From positions 1 to 64,000 of the forward strand of contig CAJUSP010000004.1 in NCBI GenBank assembly GCA_910589165.1: a DNA stretch of 64,000 nucleotides. Direction: 5' to 3'. The stretch is from an uncultured Adlercreutzia sp. (GTDB taxonomy: Bacteria; Actinomycetota; Coriobacteriia; Coriobacteriales; Eggerthellaceae). Position 1 is the first letter of the stretch. Each line of letters begins with the position of its first letter. Of this stretch, positions 58,679 to 64,000 are shown one piece after another. A program made the translations under genes and the position numbers. The notes below the pieces were generated by a model. It worked only from the letters and a program-made list of their open reading frames with translations. It was not told where the DNA came from and made no database searches.

Positions 58679-59667
58679 GGCGCTTCGCCTTTGTGCTCGA
58701 TGTCGTCATCGTCGAGGAAGTTCGCGATAAGCTCGTAGGTGTCGCGCACGAGCGAGAGCACCGAGGGGTACAGGAAGTACCCGTGCACGGCGTCGAACAT
58801 GCGCACGCAGACGACCTCGTTGCCCTCGGCTTCCAGGCGCGCCGCGAAGGCCTCGCCCTCGTCGCGCAGCGGGTCGTACTCGGCGGTGACCACGAGCGTG
58901 CGCGGCTGGTCGGCCAGGCTCGAGGCGATGAGCGGCGCGAAGCGCGAATCGGTGAAGTCGGCCACGTCGCGCAGGTACAGGTCCACGTAGGCGACGATGT
59001 CCTCTCGGGTGAGCAGGTAGTCCTCGCCGTTCTCGCGCACGGAATCGAAAATGGTTTCCAGGCTGTGGTCGTTGTAGGTAAGCGGGTACAGCAGCACCTG
59101 GGTAGGTACGGCGAATTCGCCCCGGTCGCGGGCCAGCAGCGACACCCCGGCGGCCAGGTTGCCGCCCGCCGAGTCGCCCATGAGCACGATGTGGCGCAGC
59201 TTCACGTCGGGCAGCAGCGTGCCGGCGAACAACTGCCGGGCCACCTCGTAGCAGTCCTCCAGCGCGGTGGGGAACTTGTGCTCGGGCGAGCGGCGGTACT
59301 CCACGGACAGCACGCGCCGTTCCAGCTTCAGCGCCATGCGCTGGCAGGCGTCGGTGTAGAAGCCCACGTCGCCGTTGGCGAAGCCGCCGCCGTGGAAGAA
59401 CAGGATGGTGCCGCGGAAATCCTCGCTCACGTGCAGGCCGGTCTTCAGCGACAGGTCGATGTCGAGCGGGGTGAACAGGCGCAGGGGAATCTCATAGCCG
59501 TCGGCGGCCGTGGCGGTCATGTCGTCGATGCGGCAGCGCGGGTCGACGATGGTGAGCTTGGCGGCGGCCTCCTCGGCCTTGCGCTGGTCGGCCCACGAGG
59601 CCGAGGTGTCGGGCATAAGCCGCGTGAGGGCCTTGACGGCCGCTTGGAGCGCGGGGTTCATGGGCAT
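58651..59667 (-). CDS. Alpha/beta hydrolase (hormone-sensitive lipase family)
   Basis: Protein of 338 residues. FFHGGGFANGDVG is the oxyanion-hole motif, VLMGDSAGGNLAAG the nucleophile elbow, EYDPLRDEG holds the Asp and VHGYFLY the His, so the catalytic triad is complete. It should be an esterase acting on a small acyl ester. First gene of the operon with the acyltransferase and DUF6320-like protein. Confidence 0.9.
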   Translation of the reverse strand: MPMNPALQAAVKALTRLMPDTSASWADQRKAEEAAAKLTIVDPRCRIDDMTATAADGYEIPLRLFTPLDIDLSLKTGLHVSEDFRGTILFFHGGGFANGDVGFYTDACQRMALKLERRVLSVEYRRSPEHKFPTALEDCYEVARQLFAGTLLPDVKLRHIVLMGDSAGGNLAAGVSLLARDRGEFAVPTQVLLYPLTYNDHSLETIFDSVRENGEDYLLTREDIVAYVDLYLRDVADFTDSRFAPLIASSLADQPRTLVVTAEYDPLRDEGEAFAARLEAEGNEVVCVRMFDAVHGYFLYPSVLSLVRDTYELIANFLDDDDIEHKGEAPWLPLLGTD

Positions 59668-59898
59668 GGCGGCATCCTTTCGAAAGGGGAGCGGCGGCCC
59701 CGGCGCGAAGGCCCCGGCGCCGCTTCCCGGCTTGGCGGAAGGCGGCGCATCGCCGCAACTGACGATGCGTAAACGGTGACCCTCATGCTAACGAAACCCG
59801 CGCCCGCCCTGCGCCGCAGAGCCCCCGCTGGCAACAAACGGTAACGCGCTTGGGGCGGCCTGTCGGGAAGGGGGGCGTGATGTGGAAACCGGGCGACC

Positions 59899-61149
59899 CT
59901 AGGGCTCGGGGTAGAGCTGCGCCTCGAGGGGCCCGCTCGTGTGGTTGCCGGCGGCGTCGGTCAGGTGCAGCTCGTAGGTGCCAGACTCGAGGGCGAAGCG
60001 GAAGGAGCGCACCTGCGGGGTTAGGGCGCCCGATGGCTCGCCGGGGCGAGCGGTCGGTTCAGAGGTGTCAGCGGAGGCGCCTCCAGGGCTCGAAAAATTA
60101 TCCGAGCCCTCCCCGCGAGCGGTCGGTTCGTCGACGTCAGCGGAACCGTTTCCGGCGGTTGCGGAACTTGCGGAAGCCGCCTCCGCGGGCCGCCCGGAAG
60201 TCTCCGCTTCGTCTAACGGAAGATACTCCGTCCCATCCTCTCCCACGCACCAGGCGTCCGCCACGCCGGAGCGGTCGTCGGCTACCACGACCACGATGAC
60301 ACCATCCTCCACGGCCTGGGAAACGACCGTCGGTGCTGCGGTATCCTGCGGCTTTTCGGGGGCCACGGGCGACGGCTCCTCTTCGGGAAGGGGTTCGACG
60401 GGCGCGGGCGCCATCACAGCAGCCGCCACCGCCACGGCCGCGCCGCCTGCCACCACAACGGCCCCTACTTGGGACATACGTCGCAGCACCTGCTCTTCGC
60501 CGCTCGGCCGCCCTTCCACGCCGGGCGCCAGCGGATGTTCCACGGCCCGGGCCAGTGCCCCGGAGAGCCCCAGCGGCAAGAATGCGACGCCCATCTTCTC
60601 GCGCAGCGTCTCGAGCGCCTGGTTGATGCGACGCTTCACGGTGCTCAGCGACAGCCCTGTCTGCTCGGCAATCTCGGGCATCTTCAGCCGCTGGTAGTAG
60701 CGCATGAGCAGAAGCTCGCGCTCCTCGTCGGTCAAATACGCGCGCAGGGCGCGGCGCAGGCGCTCGCCGGAATCGCGGTCCACCACGAAGGTCTCAGGGT
60801 TGCTCGCGGGCCCCAGGGGCCGGTGCCCGAGCGTCTCCAGATCCTCGTCGGGCAGGGCCACCGGCGCGCTTGCCCCGTGGGAGTCACGTATGTGCTCCAG
60901 GCAGAGGTTGCGCGTCACGGAGTTCAGGTACGCCACCACCGCCTGCGGCTTGATCTTGTCGATGTTGCGCCAGGCCGTCAGGTACACGTCCTGCAGGATG
61001 TCGTCGGCGCGGGCCTCGCCCACCTTGCTGAGGATGGTGAAGTACTGCACCTGGGCCGTGCGCCGGTACAGCTCGGTGAAGGCCTGCTGGTCGCCCCGCT
61101 GCGCCCGCACCACCAGCGAGGCCAGAACGGAATGCGGGCTGAGTTCCAT
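59899..61149 (-). CDS. ECF-type sigma factor fused to a membrane helix and an outer domain
   Basis: Protein of 416 residues. Sigma region 2 spans about residues 10-80 (DDILQDVYLTAWRNIDKIKP) and region 4 about 130-190 (LLLMRYYQRLKMPEIAEQ, LSLSTVKRRINQALETLR). A hydrophobic helix (VGAVVVAGGAAVAVAAAVMA, about 229-248) follows, then a Pro/Glu linker and an outer beta-rich domain (VIVVVVADDRSGVADAWCVG, GTYELHLTDAAGNHTSG). The outer part is split by a Ser/Gly/Glu-rich insert. No anti-sigma gene is adjacent. The protein could sense outside signals and release its sigma part. AAAGGAG precedes the ATG. Confidence 0.85.
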   Translation of the reverse strand: MELSPHSVLASLVVRAQRGDQQAFTELYRRTAQVQYFTILSKVGEARADDILQDVYLTAWRNIDKIKPQAVVAYLNSVTRNLCLEHIRDSHGASAPVALPDEDLETLGHRPLGPASNPETFVVDRDSGERLRRALRAYLTDEERELLLMRYYQRLKMPEIAEQTGLSLSTVKRRINQALETLREKMGVAFLPLGLSGALARAVEHPLAPGVEGRPSGEEQVLRRMSQVGAVVVAGGAAVAVAAAVMAPAPVEPLPEEEPSPVAPEKPQDTAAPTVVSQAVEDGVIVVVVADDRSGVADAWCVGEDGTEYLPLDEAETSGRPAEAASASSATAGNGSADVDEPTARGEGSDNFSSPGGASADTSEPTARPGEPSGALTPQVRSFRFALESGTYELHLTDAAGNHTSGPLEAQLYPEP

Positions 61150-61332
61150 GGGGCGAGGCTCCTTTCCGGCGGGGCTGCAGGCTGGGTTCGCCCCGTGGCG
61201 AGCGCGTCATGGCACAAGGGGCATAATCCCCGCTAGTCTAGCAGAGTCCAGGTCGCGGCAAGCTTCCCCCAGAGCGCTTAGCCGTAGCCTTCCACCTCCC
61301 CGCCGGCTGCGAAATTCCATGCTCCTAAAAAT

Positions 61333-61362
61333 TCTTTGAACCGTTTCGCCTCCGAAGGGTAT
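61333..61362. repeat. Flanking direct repeat, left copy
   Basis: A 30-bp segment beginning TCTTTGAACCGTTT matches 63801-63830 at 24 of 30 positions, including the first 14 exactly. The pair brackets the XRE/PIN and AAA-DUF4143 genes. The 289-bp gap around it (61150-61438) also holds three GGAAAA runs; no gene is supported. Confidence 0.6.
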
Positions 61363-61438
61363 AAGCGTGCTGAGTTCCTTTTCGGAAAACTCGGAAAAGC
61401 CCTACTTCTGATTCGGAAAAGGTGCGCTCCGAAGGGTG

Positions 61439-61849
61439 TTACCGCGCTGTGAGCCCCGTCTCGTAGCTCACGCCGCTTTCTGCGCAGAGCGCGCGGAGCT
61501 GGTCGCTGCTCGTGACTAAGGTGGCGCCCAAGCGCCGGGCCAGGCAGAAGTAAAGAAGGTCGCCCATGGTGAGGTTGGTGCGGGAGGCCTCGGAGAAGGC
61601 CTCGGGAAGCAGCTCTTCGTAGGGGATGGAGGTATCGACGGTGCTCAAGGCGAGCTCGATACACTCCTCGGCTACCGTGCGAGAGACGGCCCTCATGCGC
61701 ATGAACCGCGCCATGGCGTTCATGAGGTCGAGTCTCAGCGTGCTGGGGCTGGCGACCTCGTCCCCTTTCAGGAGAAGATTTCTGAGGGCGATGCCCCGGT
61801 CGGTGGCGCAGGCGATGTCGGCTGCCGCATAATGGTCGAGAACAAGCAT
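61439..61849 (-). CDS. PIN-domain toxin-like protein (VapC type)
   Basis: Protein of 136 residues. MLVLDHYAAADIACATDRG carries the first acidic residue, LRLDLMNAM a likely second (Asp in place of the usual Glu), and TMGDLLYFCLARRLGATLVT the third and fourth region with TSSDQL. This fits a PIN ribonuclease fold. AGGAGG precedes the ATG. It starts 9 bp after the XRE gene, forming an antitoxin-toxin operon. Confidence 0.75.
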   Translation of the reverse strand: MLVLDHYAAADIACATDRGIALRNLLLKGDEVASPSTLRLDLMNAMARFMRMRAVSRTVAEECIELALSTVDTSIPYEELLPEAFSEASRTNLTMGDLLYFCLARRLGATLVTSSDQLRALCAESGVSYETGLTAR

Positions 61850-61858
61850 CGGCGCCTC

Positions 61859-62245
61859 CTAGGCGACCGTCGCCGAGGCAGTGGCGCTCTTGTCGGCGAG
61901 AAGGGAGTCGATACGCTCGAAAGCCGCGAGCCTCCGCTGCGACCGCTGCTGGCGCATTTGAGTCGAGCTCGGCTCGAAGCAGACCCGCAGCGTCTTGCCA
62001 GCACTTTCGGCGATTTCGACGAGCAAGCCGACGGAGGGGTTGAGCGCCCCGTTCTCTATCCGAGCAATGGTGGACTGGGGCTTTCCGGCAAGCTCTGCCA
62101 GCTGCTTCTGGCTCATGCCCAGCTCCCTGCGAAGATCCGTCAAGGCAGCGGCGATGTCGAGCCGCTCGGACTCTAGGGCATGGGCCGACGCGAACTCAGT
62201 GCTTTCCGCACACCGTTCCGCAATGTATTCGTCAATGTAGGTCAT
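61859..62245 (-). CDS. XRE-family antitoxin of the PIN toxin
   Basis: Protein of 128 residues with a central helix-turn-helix: LRRELGMSQKQLAELAGKPQ and STIARIENGALNPSVGLLVE. The C terminus (RVCFEPSSTQMRQQRSQRRL) is basic. AAAGGAAG precedes the ATG at 62245; a longer frame to 62317 would run through the promoter. It lies upstream of the PIN gene, the usual antitoxin-first order, with a palindrome in the promoter that it may bind. Confidence 0.82.
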   Translation of the reverse strand: MTYIDEYIAERCAESTEFASAHALESERLDIAAALTDLRRELGMSQKQLAELAGKPQSTIARIENGALNPSVGLLVEIAESAGKTLRVCFEPSSTQMRQQRSQRRLAAFERIDSLLADKSATASATVA

Positions 62246-62265
62246 GATGATCGCTTCCTTTCTGA

Positions 62266-62293
62266 ATGATATGATAGCATATCGGCATAACAA
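62266..62293 (-). promoter_or_regulatory. Promoter and palindrome of the XRE/PIN operon
   Basis: On the minus strand TTGTTA (62293-62288) and TATCAT (62271-62266) are 16 bp apart. A perfect inverted repeat GATATG-ATAG-CATATC (62268-62283) overlaps the -10, a likely operator for antitoxin autoregulation. Confidence 0.65.
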
Positions 62294-62342
62294 GTAATAG
62301 CTTATAAGCTTGTGCATTGGTGCTCGTCTATAGAGTAAGGAG

Positions 62343-62434
62343 TTCGTTTTCTCGTATACTAAACATTCGTTTTTCCGTACATAATAAGTTCGTTTTCTCG
62401 TAGCTAAAATATTCGTTTTTTGGTATCATCCCTC
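62343..62434 (+). repeat. Four tandem 23-bp repeats ahead of the AAA-DUF4143 gene
   Basis: Units start at 62343, 62366, 62389 and 62412, exactly 23 bp apart. Each begins with a conserved 14-bp core of the type TTCGTTTTYTCGTA, followed by a 9-bp AT-rich variable part. An extended -10 (TGGTATCAT, 62421-62429) lies in the last unit, so the array covers the promoter upstream region of the ATPase gene. The 23-bp period is about two helical turns, placing all cores on nearly one DNA face. Confidence 0.9.
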
Positions 62435-62461
62435 ATGAAAACGGGTGAATAGGAGGTGCTT

Positions 62462-63769
62462 ATGGGTAACGTGCTTGATGGAGTGGCGTCTCACTACCGA
62501 CCGCGTATCGTCGATGACCAAATAAAACAGTATCTGTCACTTTTCGGTGCGATCGAAGTGTCGGGTACTAAATGGTGCGGAAAGACTTGGTCCGCCCTTG
62601 CTCACGGGAAAAGCGTCATCTACGTAGACCGTAAGGAAAAGCTTCCTCTTGTTCAGGCCGATCCTGCATATGCTCTCGCGGGGGAGGTGCCGCATGTCAT
62701 TGATGAGTGGCAGCGTGTGCCAGCGATCTGGGATACCGTACGCCATGCAGTAGATGAGTCGGCGGGGCGGAAGGGTCGTTGGATCCTCACTGGCTCTTCT
62801 ACGCCCCTGCGTCCGGGCGAGCGGGGACACAGCGGCGCTGGCCGTATCGGCCGCATTCGCATGCATACCATGACCTTGCAGGAATCGGGGGATTCCTCTG
62901 CGGGGGTGAGCCTCCGTAGTCTCTTCGAGCATCGCTTTGCCCCTGTTTCCGCGGCCAACGGGATCGAGCCCATGGCGGAACTCGTTTGTCGCGGTGGCTG
63001 GCCGGAGGAGACGTCGCAGACGGCTGATGCCGCCCAGATCGTGGTGCGTGGCTACCTCTCCCTCATTTTTGAAGAAGGCGTTCCGCGGTTTGGCGGCGAC
63101 AGCGAAATCAGTCGTCGAACTGCTCTCTCCCTTGCGCGTAATTTAGGGCAGTCTCCTACGCAGAAAACCATCGCACGAGATGTGTTCTCTCTTCTCCCTG
63201 AAGAGGATCCTACGGAATCTCAGCTCAAGACCGTGGCGTCCCACCTCACTATCCTCAAGAGACTCTATATGATAGATGAGGTGCCGGGCTGGGCCCCCGC
63301 ATCGCGATCGCCTCTTCGCATGCGCACCAAGCCGAAGCTGTATTTTGCTGATCCTTCCATGGCTGTTGGCCTTCTCGGCTTGTCCTCCGAGGCGCTTCTT
63401 GATGATTGGCAGACCCTCGGCCTCGCTTTCGAGAATTTGGTTATGAGGGATTTGGATGTATATGCGCGGGCGCTTCCCTCCGTCGGGCATACCCCCCTGC
63501 ACTACTATCACGACGATTCTGGCCTTGAGGTTGACGCCATCATCGAGAAGGCCGACGGAAACTGGGCGGCCATTGAGATTAAGCTGAGTCAGGACAAAGT
63601 GGACAAGGCGGCCAAGAATTTGCTGCGACTTGAGCGAAAGCTCCAAAACGACAAGCGCGGCTACACTCCGCCGCCGACGTTTCTCGCCGTTGTTACGGGG
63701 ATGGGGGATGTGGCTTATCGACGTCCAGACGGCATCTATGTCGTGCCGATCCGCGCCTTGGGGGCCTAG
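62462..63769 (+). CDS. AAA ATPase with DUF4143 (PD-(D/E)XK-type) C-terminal domain
   Basis: Protein of 435 residues. The Walker A motif is GTKWCGKT, Walker B VIDEWQ and sensor-1 ILTGSST. The middle holds a winged-helix-like segment (TIARDVFSLLPEEDPTESQL). The C-terminal DUF4143 domain has FENLVMRDLDVY, then LEVDAIIE and WAAIEIKLS, the Glu, Asp and Glu-x-Lys pattern of PD-(D/E)XK nucleases, apparently complete. The ATG at 62462 has AGGAGG 5 bp upstream. Function of this widespread family is unknown; a selfish, defence or stress role is inferred. Confidence 0.88.
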   Translation: MGNVLDGVASHYRPRIVDDQIKQYLSLFGAIEVSGTKWCGKTWSALAHGKSVIYVDRKEKLPLVQADPAYALAGEVPHVIDEWQRVPAIWDTVRHAVDESAGRKGRWILTGSSTPLRPGERGHSGAGRIGRIRMHTMTLQESGDSSAGVSLRSLFEHRFAPVSAANGIEPMAELVCRGGWPEETSQTADAAQIVVRGYLSLIFEEGVPRFGGDSEISRRTALSLARNLGQSPTQKTIARDVFSLLPEEDPTESQLKTVASHLTILKRLYMIDEVPGWAPASRSPLRMRTKPKLYFADPSMAVGLLGLSSEALLDDWQTLGLAFENLVMRDLDVYARALPSVGHTPLHYYHDDSGLEVDAIIEKADGNWAAIEIKLSQDKVDKAAKNLLRLERKLQNDKRGYTPPPTFLAVVTGMGDVAYRRPDGIYVVPIRALGA

Positions 63770-63800
63770 AAGGGAACGCTGCAATCAACGTTTTCGAAAA

Positions 63801-63830
63801 TCTTTGAACCGTTTTGGGCTCGGAGGGTAT
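63801..63830. repeat. Flanking direct repeat, right copy
   Basis: Partner of 61333-61362 (24 of 30 positions, first 14 identical), starting 32 bp after the AAA-DUF4143 stop. Confidence 0.6.
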
Positions 63831-63893
63831 TTACACCTCGTTAGTCGTACTGTCTTTAGACGCGCGAAGGCGCTTTGAGCGGGGTGAATTCTC

Positions 63894-64000
63894 GTGGGAC
63901 ACGAGCGGATTGAGAAGAGGTGGAGTGCGCTCGATCGGCGAAAGCGCAAAAAGTTTTCGAAGAGTATTCGGCGTCTAGCGAAAGCGATGCTCGCCGCCGC
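63894..64000 (+). CDS. Start of an unidentified gene (partial, cut by window end)
   Basis: An open frame starts at GTG 63894, right after an in-frame stop at 63885-63887, and runs to the window edge (35 codons). GGGGTGA lies at SD distance. The visible product is very basic (KRWSALDRRKRKKFSKSIRR) and then turns hydrophobic (LAKAMLAA), as in an N-terminal cytoplasmic tail before a membrane helix. Too short to identify. Confidence 0.35.
   Translation, partial: MGHERIEKRWSALDRRKRKKFSKSIRRLAKAMLAA

Noticed and set aside
62343..62434. CRISPR-like array
   Set aside because: Repeat core is 14 bp with 9-bp AT-rich intervals, too short for spacers, and no cas genes are present; read as operator or iteron repeats.
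1..64000. tRNA, rRNA or tmRNA genes
   Set aside because: No cloverleaf with a TTCRA loop or rRNA-like stretch was recognised by eye; a covariance scan would settle it.

Overview
The window is high-GC DNA (roughly 63-65 % by eye) with dense coding, Shine-Dalgarno starts, ATGA/GTGA overlaps and frequent GTG starts. The gene set suggests an anaerobic actinomycete of the class Coriobacteriia, most likely family Eggerthellaceae. Pointers are one-piece pyruvate:ferredoxin oxidoreductase, a Tat-exported molybdopterin oxidoreductase, a triheme cytochrome-molybdoenzyme, a FabK-type fatty acid operon with fused AccD-AccA, membrane LuxR and membrane-tethered sigma regulators, and meso-diaminopimelate dehydrogenase. 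Genus is not resolved. I see no rRNA, tRNA, CRISPR array, prophage or intact insertion sequence; the large antisense reading frames are GC-bias shadows.

Layout. 0-9.7 kb: pyruvate oxidation (nifJ), a membrane protein, and a two-gene molybdoenzyme (catalytic subunit plus four-cluster Fe-S subunit). 9.7-15 kb: an XRE/zeta toxin-antitoxin pair, ettA, a low-molecular-weight phosphatase, an Rpn-type nuclease and a YgbA-family protein. 15-18.5 kb: a tight thrH-elp3-methyltransferase operon whose last two genes look like a bacterial wobble-uridine (cm5U to mcm5U) pathway. 18.5-23 kb: a small membrane protein, a TIM-barrel protein, a sortase-like protein, a tail-anchored protein and a CapA-type protein. 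23-31.4 kb: fatty acid synthesis, with fabH divergent from fabK-fabD-fabG-fabF-fabZ-accDA. 31.6-38.3 kb: envelope genes (VanRS-like two-component system overlapping ddh, a C39-type protease, an ABC transporter). 38.4-47.4 kb: a DUF5067-type protein, an HTH/Ser-Thr kinase pair, a SpoU methylase, an acyltransferase, a LuxR regulator, uppP, an HdeD-type protein, chorismate mutase and DAHP synthase. 47.6-52.7 kb: a degenerate Fic protein, a triheme-sulfite-oxidase fusion, and a second sulfite-oxidase-like protein broken into two frames. 52.9-56.6 kb: a T-box leader with a UGG specifier ahead of an ECF transporter that probably takes up tryptophan. 56.6-61.2 kb: a hydrolase/condensation-type acyltransferase/DUF6320-like operon and a sigma factor fused to a membrane anchor and outer domain. 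61.3-64 kb: an accessory island with an XRE/PIN toxin-antitoxin pair and an AAA-DUF4143 ATPase preceded by four perfectly spaced 23-bp repeats; related 30-bp direct repeats flank the island.

A recurring feature is long intergenic inverted repeats of different sequence (21-134, 31486-31640, 36612-36713, 41921-41990) and tandem hairpins (22963-23040). The most unusual items are the Elp3/Trm9-like operon, the 23-bp repeat array with its nuclease-like ATPase, the biotin-carboxylase-like domain on AccD-AccA, the split molybdoenzyme, the membrane sigma factor and the T-box/ECF locus.
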